Positions 26,409 through 36,000 of a stretch of 64,000 nucleotides of DNA are shown piece after piece (the first letter of the stretch is position 1; each line of letters begins with the position of its first letter). The position numbers and the translations under genes were made by a program. The DNA is from Flavobacteriales bacterium (GTDB taxonomy: Bacteria; Bacteroidota; Bacteroidia; Flavobacteriales; Schleiferiaceae), in NCBI GenBank assembly GCA_012269745.1, contig JAAXJR010000009.1:6014-70013 (forward strand). Direction: 5' to 3'. The notes below the pieces were generated by a model. It was given only the letters and a program-made list of their open reading frames with translations. It was not told the origin of the DNA and did no database searches.

Positions 26409-27503
26409 ATGTTAGACCTCAAACTTCAACCGCTGACAAAATCAATCCTTCAACTCTTGTTGTTGGCACTTTGTGGCTATGCCTTATTTCTCATTCAAGG
26501 AATTTTAGTTTACGGCATCATCGCATTGTATATAAGCGTTTTAGGGCGCCCTATTATTTCTGGGCTGGGAATGCTACCTAAAGTTGGACATAGGCTTAAC
26601 CCTACTGTAAAAGCCGCCATTACTTTATTGACTTTAGGCACGATTGTTTTCGGTATTGCGACCTGGTTTTTCCCAGTTGTCATTCGTGAATTCAGTTTTA
26701 TTGGCACTATTGAATACGATGCCTTATTGTTAAGCTTACAAGACGAATGGAGTCAATTGGACGTATTACTCACTTCTTTTGGGATCGATTCTCAAGCAGA
26801 ATTGGCGCACATTAACGAAACCCTCCAAGAATTTGCTTCTATTGAAGCCATATCTGGCGCTTTAGGTAGTGTCGTTGGAGGTATGGGCCAATTCATCGTT
26901 GGCTTATTCTCAATCACATTCATTTCGTTTTTCCTGTTCAGGGAGCAAGATCTTGCACATCGATTTGTAGATTCAATTACACCCAAAAAATACCACGACA
27001 AGGTAGATATTATCACACCTCAGATTAAAACTGTGGTTACGAGATACAGCTTTGGAATTCTCTTTCAGATCACCGCCATATTCGCTCTGCTAGCCATTGG
27101 AATGAGCCTCATCGGCGTTGAAGGTGCCGTAGTACTAGCTTTGTGTGCAGCCGTATTCAATCTTATCCCCTACGTCGGTCCAATCATTGGAGCAGCCTTG
27201 GGCATACTTCTTGGCATGGGACAATTATATGCAAGTGGGATCGCTGATCCTTCTCTACAAATCAACCTATTGAATAGCTTATACATGTTAGCAGGATTGT
27301 TCTTGATTGTTCAGCTGTTGGACAATATAATTTTTCAACCCCTGATTTTCAGCAACAGTGTAGGTGCACATCCTTTGGAGATATTCTTGGTCATTTCAAT
27401 AGCAGGAACACTACTGGGAATTGGAGGGATGATTGTTGCGGTTCCAGTATATAGTATCGGTAGAATCATTTACAATACGGCGATTAAGACTATCGATGGC
27501 TAA
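26409..27503 (+). CDS. AI-2E family transporter (PerM-like permease)
   Basis: The 364-aa polytopic membrane protein has about eight transmembrane helices: two near the N-terminus, one at about 65-90, a periplasmic/soluble stretch (about 95-145), then a C-terminal helical bundle. The family signature FNLIPYVGPIIGAALG is present, followed by HPLEIFLVISIAGTLLGIGGMIVAVPVYSI. Family members export diverse small solutes or ions; the AI-2 name is historical. It starts 3 nt after the DUF4159 gene and overlaps the methyltransferase gene by 8 bp. Confidence 0.92.
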   Translation: MLDLKLQPLTKSILQLLLLALCGYALFLIQGILVYGIIALYISVLGRPIISGLGMLPKVGHRLNPTVKAAITLLTLGTIVFGIATWFFPVVIREFSFIGTIEYDALLLSLQDEWSQLDVLLTSFGIDSQAELAHINETLQEFASIEAISGALGSVVGGMGQFIVGLFSITFISFFLFREQDLAHRFVDSITPKKYHDKVDIITPQIKTVVTRYSFGILFQITAIFALLAIGMSLIGVEGAVVLALCAAVFNLIPYVGPIIGAALGILLGMGQLYASGIADPSLQINLLNSLYMLAGLFLIVQLLDNIIFQPLIFSNSVGAHPLEIFLVISIAGTLLGIGGMIVAVPVYSIGRIIYNTAIKTIDG

Positions 27504-28686
27504 TAGCTTACATCCATCCAATCAAGTACAACCCAATCTTTTTGATGAAGACCTCTGGGATTGGATTGAAGACAATGAAACTTCATCGGTTTCTGAACTC
27601 AGACTTAAATACGGCACTGAGGAGCCCTTTCATTCTGCTATAGCTCAGATTGAAGCTAAAAAGAAATACGCCTCAAAATTCAAATCGCTTTTCGAAAGTC
27701 GTTGGATCTTTCCCGCAGGACTTGCGCTTGAACAGAGTTCTTCTTTGGCTACTGCCTTTTACAAGGCCTCGCTTACCACTACCCCATACTCTGCCGATTT
27801 GTGCGCAGGAATGGGCATAGATAGTCGTGCTTTATCAAAGAGAGAAGAATGCGTGGGCCATTTGTGCTTTGAGCAAAATTTGGGGCTAGTAACATTACTT
27901 GAATACAACCTAAAAAAGGTATACGTTGCACCTACTCCATTTGAGCTTAAAACGCTTAAAAATTGGATTCTAGAGAACAACATCGAGCAAAGTGAACTAA
28001 CCATATATCTCGATCCGGATCGGCGTGCCAACCAATCAAGGACCTTCGCCATTGAAGAGGGTTCACCAAATCTTATTGAAATTCAAAGCGACCTTTTAGG
28101 ATTAGCAGCTAAAGTGGTGACTAAGCATAGTCCCATGATAGATATTCACGAATGCACGCGAAAACTTGAATATCTAGAAAGTATACACGTTGTTCAACAT
28201 CAAGGTGAATGCAAGGAAATCTTAACAGTGCAAGTCCCAGGAAACAAGGAGAAACCTTATTTAACAGTAGTTCAAGCAACTTCTGGACAAAGTATTAACC
28301 ACTCATATCCAAGCTCATTTGCGATCCCGCACGGCCCTTTGTCCAACTATATCATTCAACCCTCCGCAAGTTTGAATAAAAGTGAATTGCACGATTTACT
28401 CGCTAATCTGCACGATTGGAAACGGTTGGGAGTAGGCAATATCTACACAAGTACAACGTTACCCGAAACAAGTCCTTTTTATAAGATCTTTAAGGTTAAG
28501 TCATCGTTTGATTCGCTCAAAAAAATAAAGCTCTCCGGGGAATACGCTATTGAAAGTATTGGCTCAAAAATCACTGCAAAGGAGCTACGAAAAAGGCTAC
28601 GCCTGAAGGAAGGAAGGACTCAGAAACTATTCTATTTACAAAACGGTAGAACAAAACTAATTGTGGAAGGTCTTCTTATTGAATAG
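27496..28686 (+). CDS. THUMP-like domain class I SAM methyltransferase
   Basis: From ATG 27496 the protein has 396 aa: N-terminal helical part, a Rossmann methyltransferase core with motif I ADLCAGMGIDS, an acidic motif II LCFEQN and the catalytic-region YLDPDRR, then a C-terminal THUMP-like region ending KLRL..GRTQKLFYLQNGRT-type sequence. The family is thought to modify RNA or a related substrate; the DPDRR motif is typical of the THUMP-like group but the target is not known. An in-frame upstream ATG (27433) lies inside the permease gene and is not needed. Overlaps the permease end by 8 bp. Confidence 0.85.
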   Translation: MANSLHPSNQVQPNLFDEDLWDWIEDNETSSVSELRLKYGTEEPFHSAIAQIEAKKKYASKFKSLFESRWIFPAGLALEQSSSLATAFYKASLTTTPYSADLCAGMGIDSRALSKREECVGHLCFEQNLGLVTLLEYNLKKVYVAPTPFELKTLKNWILENNIEQSELTIYLDPDRRANQSRTFAIEEGSPNLIEIQSDLLGLAAKVVTKHSPMIDIHECTRKLEYLESIHVVQHQGECKEILTVQVPGNKEKPYLTVVQATSGQSINHSYPSSFAIPHGPLSNYIIQPSASLNKSELHDLLANLHDWKRLGVGNIYTSTTLPETSPFYKIFKVKSSFDSLKKIKLSGEYAIESIGSKITAKELRKRLRLKEGRTQKLFYLQNGRTKLIVEGLLIE

Positions 28687-28709
28687 GCACACTTTTTGGT
28701 TAATTTAGA

Positions 28710-31700
28710 ATGATGAGAAAAACCTTCGTGACTTTTTTAATGGCTTTGATTTTCACTCCCAGCCTATGGAGTCAAGAAGCTCTATTCATTCCGAACGAAG
28801 GTCAATGGGAAGGGTCCTTCTCTCATAAAATGCCACTGAAATATGGGGCCTTATTTTTCCAAGATAACAGCATCCAGTTTGTTCTGAAGGACGCCGCTCA
28901 AATTGAAGATTTACACGGTCACGATATCCATGAGGCAGGTCTCTCGCATCATGATGAGGATTTGCGATTTCATGTTTTAAATATGGAATTCATAGGGGCC
29001 AAAGAGGACGAAGGAATTGGCTACCAAAGGACAGAATTCAAACACAACTACTTCATAGGAAACGATGAATCCAAGTGGCGCTCGGGTGTTGAACCCGCGA
29101 AAGCACTGAAATACAATGGCCTCTACGACAACGCCTATTTAGATTTCTACACGAAAGAAGGGCAGTTAAAATATGACTGGCATATTGGTGAGCCTTCAGC
29201 ACTACAAAACATTTCGTGGCGCTATAACGGCGCCTCCTCGGTGGAAATCCACCCTGAAGGTCACCTTATCGTCAATACATCCGTCGGGCACTTTTACGAG
29301 AGCAATCCCATCTCATGGGGTTGGAAAGACGGAGAACGAATAGATTTTGGCTCATGGTACGAGATTAATCAGGGCATTATAGCTTTTGGAGTAGAGGCCA
29401 TTGCTTACACATTAGACAGCTTGGTAATTGATCCTCAGTTAGTCTTTACTTCTTTCAGTGGATCATTGACAGATAACTGGGGCTTTACTGCTACCTATGA
29501 CGAACAAGGCAGGTTGTATGGGGGTGGTGTGGCATTCGCTACAGGCTATGTTAGTACAGTGGGCGCTTATCAAACAGGATTCAACGGTTCCTCTGGACCC
29601 TTTCAAGCCTTTCTCCCAGATGTCACGGTCAGCGTCTTTGACCCGAATGGCACAACATTACTCTATGCAACCTATTTGGGAGGAACGAAAAGCGATCACC
29701 CCCACTCTATGGTCGTCAATTCTAATGGCGAACTTATTGTAATGGGAACCACTGGCTCAACGAATTTCCCTACACAAAATGCCATTCAATCTTCCAATGC
29801 TGGAGGCTCTACAGTCAATGTTAATGGCTATGATTTCGAAGATTCTGACATTTTCGTCACGCGCTTTAATGCCGCCGGCTCTGCTCTGTTGAGCTCAACT
29901 TACATTGGAGGTACTGGTAATGATGGTATCAACATGAACATCAATAAGAATTATGGCGATGCCTCCCGAGGTGAAGTTGTTTTGGACGACAACGACAATA
30001 TTTACGTCACCGCTTCCACTACGAGCTCAAATTTCCCTTCTACCAACTGTTCTTCGTGTACCCTAGCTGGTGGACAGGATGCCGTTGTATTCAAATTAAA
30101 CAACACTGGAACTGCGCTTCAATGGAGTAATTTTTACGGTAGTACAAGTGACGATGCGGGCTACAGCGTGAAGGTTCGCGGCTCCAATGTATACATCTGT
30201 GGTGGTACCGAAGGGGGAAATCTCCCATCTACTACAGGAGCCTACAAGACTTCGAAGCTGGGAACCTTAGAGGATGGATTTGTAGCACGCTTTAATGCAT
30301 TAACCGGAGCACTTCTTCGCAGCACTTATGTGGGTACTTCAGACTACGACCAAACGTTCTTGTTAGACGTAGATAAACTGGGTAATGTCTTTGTTTTCGG
30401 CCAAACTTTTGGCAACTATCCAATCACTGCTGGGGCCTGGGGAACGCCTCAATACCGCAAACAATTTATCCATAAAATAAGTGCAGACCTCAGCGCCAGT
30501 ATGGCCTCTACGGCCTTTGGATCGCCACAAGGCACGTTGAACCTTGTGCCCACTGCTTTTAATGTTGACGACTGTTTGAATATTCTTTTATCTGGTTGGG
30601 GCGGTGTGACAAATTCTGGTTTTGTCCCTACCTCAGTTGATCAACTTCCGGTGAGCAGCGATGCCTTGCAAACAGCAACTAATGGCTCCGATTTTTACTT
30701 CATGGTTCTAGGTAAAAACTTTACTTCCTTCGATTACGGCTCTTACTTTGGTGGTGCTGTGAGCGCAGAACACGTGGATGGAGGAACCTCACGCTTCGAC
30801 GATCGCGGACGCATTTACCAAGCTGTATGTGCAGGTTGTGGCGGTAATGACGACCTACCTACAACACCGGGTGCTTTTTCCGTGGATAACAATAGTAGTA
30901 ATTGTAATCTTGGAGTCATCAAACTTGACTTTGAAACCGGTATCGAAGCCATTGCCGAAGTAGATTTTGATTACCTCATCGATACGAGCTGTTACGAGCT
31001 TACCTTAAGACTTTCTAATAACAGCGTGAACTCAAACGCCTACTTCTGGGATTTCGATCAAGGAGACACTTCCAACCAAAAAGAGCCTATTGTCACGTTT
31101 CCAAACTTAGGCACCTATGAAGTGATGTTGGTCGCGATTGATACCGTTTGCGACAGCTACGACACCACTTACATTACCATTGAACACGACACTGCTAATT
31201 TCCCTACTGCTGATTGGACTCCCAATTATGTAAGTTGTGATCTTTTCAGAGAAGTTGAGTTTGTCGAAAGCCTAGGTGATGCAGATTACTATGAATTCAA
31301 CTTTGGTGATGGAAATAGCATAGTCACCACAAGTCAAAACGTGCAGCACACCTACCCTTCTACCGGAACATTCATTACTACTATTACTGCACGCGATTCC
31401 TTCTGCGATATCAGCTCCCAGACCGTGCACGTTATCGAATTTGATAATGATGCAAACGTCCCTACAGTCAGCGTATTTACGGACAGTTGTCGCTACGGAG
31501 GTGTCGATGTAGTCTATACAAACGTAGATAGTACGATGATCTTCGAATGGGATTTTAGCGGAAATGCAGATACGGGTATGATCCCAACGTTCAGGTATCC
31601 AGAATCGGGCTTGGAAAATGTCACCTTAACTATTACCGATACTATTTGTAATCGGGACTACGACTTTGACTTCTTAGCGGATATTGTTAGGATTGACGGT

Positions 31701-31961
31701 CGTGTTTTCATTCCTACGGCCTTCACGCCAAACGGAGACAATAACAACGAAGAGTTTAAAATTTTCGGCAACAGCTGTTTAGAAAACCCCACCTTCATCA
31801 TTTACGATAGCTGGGGCAACGAAGTTTTTAGAAGTGAAGATCCATTTAAAGTCTTTTGGGACGGTACTTTTGAAGGTAAACAAGTACCCCAAGACGTATA
31901 TACCTACAGGTTTACAGGAGGTGATGAAGTTCGTATGGGAACCATCACTATCATTCGTTAA
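28710..31961 (+). CDS. Large secreted SBBP/PKD-repeat protein with gliding-type (type B) T9SS domain
   Basis: The 1083-aa protein has a signal peptide (about 1-21), an N-terminal domain opening with FIPNEGQWEGSF (DUF7948-type), then several SBBP-like beta-propeller repeats (about 300-730; pattern ATYLGGTKSDHPHSMVVN, STYIGGTGNDG). Two or three PKD-like domains follow (FWDFDQGD, NFGDGN, EWDFSGNA). The end is the gliding-motility-associated C-terminal domain (FIPTAFTPNGDNNNEEFKI ... WDGTFEGKQVPQDVYTYRF). It is exported by the type IX system and probably attached at the cell surface. It abuts the convergent desulfurase gene with no gap (31961/31962). Confidence 0.9.
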   Translation: MMRKTFVTFLMALIFTPSLWSQEALFIPNEGQWEGSFSHKMPLKYGALFFQDNSIQFVLKDAAQIEDLHGHDIHEAGLSHHDEDLRFHVLNMEFIGAKEDEGIGYQRTEFKHNYFIGNDESKWRSGVEPAKALKYNGLYDNAYLDFYTKEGQLKYDWHIGEPSALQNISWRYNGASSVEIHPEGHLIVNTSVGHFYESNPISWGWKDGERIDFGSWYEINQGIIAFGVEAIAYTLDSLVIDPQLVFTSFSGSLTDNWGFTATYDEQGRLYGGGVAFATGYVSTVGAYQTGFNGSSGPFQAFLPDVTVSVFDPNGTTLLYATYLGGTKSDHPHSMVVNSNGELIVMGTTGSTNFPTQNAIQSSNAGGSTVNVNGYDFEDSDIFVTRFNAAGSALLSSTYIGGTGNDGINMNINKNYGDASRGEVVLDDNDNIYVTASTTSSNFPSTNCSSCTLAGGQDAVVFKLNNTGTALQWSNFYGSTSDDAGYSVKVRGSNVYICGGTEGGNLPSTTGAYKTSKLGTLEDGFVARFNALTGALLRSTYVGTSDYDQTFLLDVDKLGNVFVFGQTFGNYPITAGAWGTPQYRKQFIHKISADLSASMASTAFGSPQGTLNLVPTAFNVDDCLNILLSGWGGVTNSGFVPTSVDQLPVSSDALQTATNGSDFYFMVLGKNFTSFDYGSYFGGAVSAEHVDGGTSRFDDRGRIYQAVCAGCGGNDDLPTTPGAFSVDNNSSNCNLGVIKLDFETGIEAIAEVDFDYLIDTSCYELTLRLSNNSVNSNAYFWDFDQGDTSNQKEPIVTFPNLGTYEVMLVAIDTVCDSYDTTYITIEHDTANFPTADWTPNYVSCDLFREVEFVESLGDADYYEFNFGDGNSIVTTSQNVQHTYPSTGTFITTITARDSFCDISSQTVHVIEFDNDANVPTVSVFTDSCRYGGVDVVYTNVDSTMIFEWDFSGNADTGMIPTFRYPESGLENVTLTITDTICNRDYDFDFLADIVRIDGRVFIPTAFTPNGDNNNEEFKIFGNSCLENPTFIIYDSWGNEVFRSEDPFKVFWDGTFEGKQVPQDVYTYRFTGGDEVRMGTITIIR

Positions 31962-33107
31962 TTAAGCTTCCTGCTGTACTGCGTAGATTTCGCGCACCGC
32001 ATTCAAAAATCCCTCAGCACATTCCTTGGTGTTGAATTTGCTAAACGATACGCGAACGGGCTGATAATCGGCAGTCCAAGGACCTAAAGCGCGAATGACA
32101 TGGGATCCTTGATTAGAACCTGATGTACAAGCTGAGCCACCGCTAACATTAATCCCTTTCATGTCCAAGGTAAAGGTCAGCATATCATTAGCAGTCTTTG
32201 GGAATGCAATAGACAAAACTGTGTATAGACTCTTATCCAATTCTGCACTGCGGCCAAAAAACTTCACCCCTGGTACAATCGACTTGATCTCATCAATAAT
32301 GTATTGCTTCAAGGATTCGACCTTTTTCTGGTCTTCGGCCATTTCAGAGGTAGCCACTTCAAACGCTTTACCCAATGCGCATATCCCTATGGTATTCTCC
32401 GTACCTGCACGCATGTTGCGCTCTTGTGCACCACCTTGGATCAGCGGTTTAATCTTGAGTCCTGAGCGCACGAATGCAAATCCCACCCCTTTTGGTCCGT
32501 GAATTTTATGAGCCGAGCACGTCAAGAAATCGTAAGGTGTCTCGCTCACACTGATGTGTAAATGACCCATTGCTTGAACGGTATCCGAATGGAACAGTGC
32601 ATCGTATTTCTTAGAAAGTGCACCAATCTCATTTACAGGATATAGATTACCAATCTCGTTATTGGCAAACATGAGAGAAACCAAAGTCTTAGGACCTTCT
32701 TTTAAAAGCGCTTCAAGCTCTGTAAGATCAATATCGCCATGTTCGTTCACACTGAGATATGCGACATCCACTTCCCCTCGCTCAACCATGAACTCAACGG
32801 GATGTCCAACAGCATGATGCTCGATGGCTGTGGTAATAATGCGCTTCACACCGAGATCTCGAACACTGCAGAAAAGAGCCATATTGTCTGCCTCTGTACC
32901 ACCTGATGTGAAGAAAATCTCACTAGGTTGAGCGCCAATTATTTTGGCTATTCTCTTACGTACAACCTCTACTTCTACCTTAGCTCCACGGCCACTTACG
33001 TGAGTTGACGATGGGTTACCAAAGTTTTCCATCATACGAATCATCTCCTCTTTAACACGTGGCTCAAGCGGAGTAGTTGCAGCATTGTCTAAGAAAATTA
33101 CGCCCAT
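31962..33107 (-). CDS. Cysteine desulfurase (NifS/IscS-type)
   Basis: The 381-aa PLP enzyme removes sulfur from cysteine for Fe-S clusters and tRNA thiolation. Lys201 (CSAHKIHGPKG) binds PLP, His97/98 region (AIEHHAV) stacks on it, and Cys327 in GSACTSGS carries the persulfide. The short loop around the Cys places it in group I (NifS/IscS). No IscU/SufU scaffold gene is adjacent, so it may serve tRNA or general sulfur transfer. A -7 element is present upstream. Confidence 0.95.
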   Translation of the reverse strand: MGVIFLDNAATTPLEPRVKEEMIRMMENFGNPSSTHVSGRGAKVEVEVVRKRIAKIIGAQPSEIFFTSGGTEADNMALFCSVRDLGVKRIITTAIEHHAVGHPVEFMVERGEVDVAYLSVNEHGDIDLTELEALLKEGPKTLVSLMFANNEIGNLYPVNEIGALSKKYDALFHSDTVQAMGHLHISVSETPYDFLTCSAHKIHGPKGVGFAFVRSGLKIKPLIQGGAQERNMRAGTENTIGICALGKAFEVATSEMAEDQKKVESLKQYIIDEIKSIVPGVKFFGRSAELDKSLYTVLSIAFPKTANDMLTFTLDMKGINVSGGSACTSGSNQGSHVIRALGPWTADYQPVRVSFSKFNTKECAEGFLNAVREIYAVQQEA

Positions 33108-33133
33108 GGTTCTCTGTAAGTTAGTGTTCTGCT

Positions 33134-33141
33134 CAAAGATA
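33134..33141 (-). promoter_or_regulatory. -7 element upstream of cysteine desulfurase
   Basis: The reverse strand reads TATCTTTG, a perfect TAnnTTTG, 26 nt before the ATG, in the 56-bp gap after glmM. No TTG lies 17-23 nt upstream. Confidence 0.4.
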
Positions 33142-33163
33142 GGTCGAAACCCGAAATTTTGCG

Positions 33164-34543
33164 CTATTTAGCCAAGGCACCTAGCTCGTCGATAAATCTC
33201 TTACCAAGATCCAAGGCTTCATCCGTGCTCGGAGCCTCCGTGTAGATGCGAATTATTGGCTCTGTGTTGGATTTACGCATGTGTACCCAACGGTCCGACC
33301 ATGTGATTTTCACACCATCTATGGTGCTTAGTTCTTCGTTTTGATAATTGGCTGCGATCGCCTGTAAAATTGCATCAACATCCAGATCTGGGGTCAATTC
33401 AATTTTCTGCTTACCCATATAATATTGCGGGTAGCCAGCTTTTAATTCGCTTAGTGTTTTGCCCGACTTCGCCAGATGAGTCAATGCCAAAGCAATCCCC
33501 ACAAGTGCATCGCGTCCATAGTGCAGTTCAGGGAGGATAATTCCACCGTTGCCTTCACCGCCTAAAATGCTACGAGTAGCCTTCATTTCATTCACCACAT
33601 TCACCTCTCCGACTGCTGAGGCAGAATAGGTCGATCCTTTACTTTCTGCTAAATCGCGCAGTGCTTTAGAAGAACTCAAATTGCTCACCACATTGCTCTT
33701 TGTATGGTCTAAGAGGTAATCAGCAACCAACACAAGGGTATATTCCTCGCCAAACATCTTGCCTTTTTCATCCACAAACGCAAGGCGGTCGACATCCGGA
33801 TCAACCACAATACCCATGTCGTAATTGCCCGAAGCGCACTCTTGTATAATCTCTGTCAGATGTTTCTCAAGGGGCTCTGGATTGTGGGGGAATTGGCCCG
33901 TAGGCTCAGGATATAGGTTATTGTAAGTAACACCCATTTTGTCCAAGAGCATAGGAATGGCTACCGAACCAGAACTGTGCACAGCATCAATAACCACATT
34001 GAAATTTTTCGAAGCAACCAATGCTGCATCTACCGAATCTAAAGCGAGAATTTGATCGATATGCCATGATATCCCATCATGGTCCTCGGTTACTTTACCT
34101 AAATCATCAACCTCAGCAAAGGCAATTTCTCCACCTTCAGCCAAGGCCAAGATTTCGGCACCATCGTCGCCGCTTACAAATTCACCTTTTTCATTGAGGA
34201 GCTTTAGTGCATTCCATTGCTTCGGGTTGTGTGAAGCAGTGAGGATAATTCCTCCTTGCGCATGGTATCTCGGCACGAGCATCTCAACCGTAGGTGTAGT
34301 ACTCAATCCCGTGTTGATCACATTAATGCCCAATCCTTGCAAGGTGCTAACCACTAGGTTTTCGATCATCTGACCTGATGGTCTTGCATCGCGACCTATG
34401 ACTACCGTACAATCTCCGGGCTGTTTCTTCAGCCAGGCGCCATAGCCCGCCGCAAATTTCACCGCGTCCATTGGGGTTAGATTTTCACCTGCTCCACCTC
34501 CAATTGTTCCTCGAATTCCTGAAATGCTCTTGATTAAAGTCAT
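33164..34543 (-). CDS. glmM: Phosphoglucosamine mutase
   Basis: GlmM interconverts glucosamine-6-P and glucosamine-1-P for peptidoglycan and lipopolysaccharide. From ATG 34543 the 459-aa protein opens MTLIKSISGIRGTIGG; Ser104 in TASHNP is the phospho-serine, DPDVDRL binds metal, GGEGNGG is the sugar-binding loop, and RKSNTEPIIRIYTEA is the phosphate-binding loop. An upstream start at 34603 adds 20 non-homologous residues inside the promoter, so it is rejected. Bacteroidota often annotate this type simply as phosphoglucomutase/phosphomannomutase family; GlmM is the most likely role. Confidence 0.9.
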   Translation of the reverse strand: MTLIKSISGIRGTIGGGAGENLTPMDAVKFAAGYGAWLKKQPGDCTVVIGRDARPSGQMIENLVVSTLQGLGINVINTGLSTTPTVEMLVPRYHAQGGIILTASHNPKQWNALKLLNEKGEFVSGDDGAEILALAEGGEIAFAEVDDLGKVTEDHDGISWHIDQILALDSVDAALVASKNFNVVIDAVHSSGSVAIPMLLDKMGVTYNNLYPEPTGQFPHNPEPLEKHLTEIIQECASGNYDMGIVVDPDVDRLAFVDEKGKMFGEEYTLVLVADYLLDHTKSNVVSNLSSSKALRDLAESKGSTYSASAVGEVNVVNEMKATRSILGGEGNGGIILPELHYGRDALVGIALALTHLAKSGKTLSELKAGYPQYYMGKQKIELTPDLDVDAILQAIAANYQNEELSTIDGVKITWSDRWVHMRKSNTEPIIRIYTEAPSTDEALDLGKRFIDELGALAK

Positions 34544-34561
34544 GGTTATTTTGGTTTTGAG

Positions 34562-34592
34562 CGAAGATAGCAGGCCTTTTCGTGGACGACAA
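34562..34592 (-). promoter_or_regulatory. Candidate promoter of glmM
   Basis: On the reverse strand TTG (34590-34592) is followed after 20 nt by TATCTTCG (34562-34569), one mismatch from TAnnTTTG. Spacing fits the Bacteroidota consensus; the predicted start lies about 15 nt before the ATG at 34543. Confidence 0.5.
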
Positions 34593-34698
34593 CATAGTGG
34601 CACCGATTTTGACCTATGTTAATAACAGTGTTCATATGTGCGACGAATAAATTTTTGCTTCCGGGAATTGGACACAAAATGCCATTAACTTCACAATA

Positions 34699-36000
34699 AT
34701 GAGATTTGAGGACCGCGAGGTACATAGCTTAGTTCAATCCTACGAGCGCGCGATGGAAAACGATCGCCAGCCCTACTATGATGTAGAGGATTTAGAAACT
34801 ATCGTGAACTACTATTACGATACGGGTTCTTTTGAGCAAATGGCTCAAGCCATCAAATTCTCTATCCTTTTGCACCCGCACTCTTTGGTCTTCAAAATCA
34901 AAGAAATCCAACTGGACTTAGCCATTAAAGATTTCACTAAAGCACAAGCCAAACTTCAGCAGATGGAGGGATTAAGCGACCATCATGTGGAACTCTTGAT
35001 TGCCCGTGCTACCCTATTCATGCACGAGGGTAAAACGGGGAAGGCGCTAGAGTTGTTAGATAGTGCGCTAAAACGTGCTGAGGATCAAGAGGAGATCTTA
35101 CAACAAATTATCGATGCACATCTAGCACAAGGATCCTATGCATATGCAGCAGAGGCCATCTTGAAACTATGTGAATTGGACGAGGTTTTGGACGATGGCA
35201 CCATTTATCAATTAGCGCTCTGTTTTGATTTTATGCATCAATATGACAGGGCTATTGAGGTATTCGACAAATTCATTGAGCGCGAACCATATAATGCGCT
35301 GCTTTGGTATCAGAAAGCAGCATTTTCTCTACGTCTCAATAAGGAAAATGAGGCCTTGGAATATTTCGATTGGGCCATTACTGCAGACGATAGTTTCCAT
35401 GCAGCTCATTTTGAAATTGGGCGAATTCACGAGCGAAACGATCGACTAATCGAAGCAATGAATGCGTACCGTCAGAGCATTAGCGAAGAGGTTCCTTCTG
35501 GATACATCTACTTCCGCATTGGTATGATAGAGCAAGAGCTGGGCTCTCTCAACGCTGCGTTACGAGCTTTCAATGCAGCCGTCGAACAAGAGCCTGATCT
35601 GGAAGATGTCTATTTAGAAAGAGCGAATGTCCTTTGTGAGTTGGACCGTCACAAAGAGGCGATTACTGACTACAAGAAGGTCTGGATTACCGGAAATTAT
35701 GGTGCTGAAGATGTCATTGATTACGTTGAAGCTTTGGTAGAACTAGATTTATTGGACGATGCCATTCAAATCCTCTATCAAGGTGTCGGCCAGTTTGACG
35801 ATAACCCACAATTGCGTCTCATACTTGCCGGCTATCTCTTTGCCACCGCTTCTTACGAGGAGGCACGCGTCATTATGAACGAGTGCTTGGACTTAGAGCC
35901 TACTTCAATTGAACTATTCCACCAATACTTCCCAGCTTTTGGGAAAATACCTGAGATTACAGGTATTTTAGCCGAAATTCAATCGGCACACGATGCTTAA
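34699..36000 (+). CDS. Tetratricopeptide repeat protein
   Basis: The 433-aa soluble protein is built almost wholly of TPR-like helix pairs (roughly ten from residue 30 to 420), with typical W/L-G-A-F-A-P spacing, e.g. ALWYQKAAFSLRLNKENEALEYFDWAI and GYIYFRIGMIEQELGSLNAALRAFNAAVEQEP. TPR arrays are protein-interaction scaffolds; no enzyme domain or signal peptide is visible. It overlaps the DUF368 gene by 8 bp and so leads the TPR-DUF368-aroE-DUF349-uvrB run. Confidence 0.9.
   Translation: MRFEDREVHSLVQSYERAMENDRQPYYDVEDLETIVNYYYDTGSFEQMAQAIKFSILLHPHSLVFKIKEIQLDLAIKDFTKAQAKLQQMEGLSDHHVELLIARATLFMHEGKTGKALELLDSALKRAEDQEEILQQIIDAHLAQGSYAYAAEAILKLCELDEVLDDGTIYQLALCFDFMHQYDRAIEVFDKFIEREPYNALLWYQKAAFSLRLNKENEALEYFDWAITADDSFHAAHFEIGRIHERNDRLIEAMNAYRQSISEEVPSGYIYFRIGMIEQELGSLNAALRAFNAAVEQEPDLEDVYLERANVLCELDRHKEAITDYKKVWITGNYGAEDVIDYVEALVELDLLDDAIQILYQGVGQFDDNPQLRLILAGYLFATASYEEARVIMNECLDLEPTSIELFHQYFPAFGKIPEITGILAEIQSAHDA

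Noticed and set aside
33164-33171. CTATTTAG as a third operator copy matching the H-NOX elements
   Set aside because: Only the 8-bp core matches; it overlaps the glmM stop codon and the flanking GG...CC bases are absent. The same core at 60922-60929 also coincides with a stop codon, so both look like chance.
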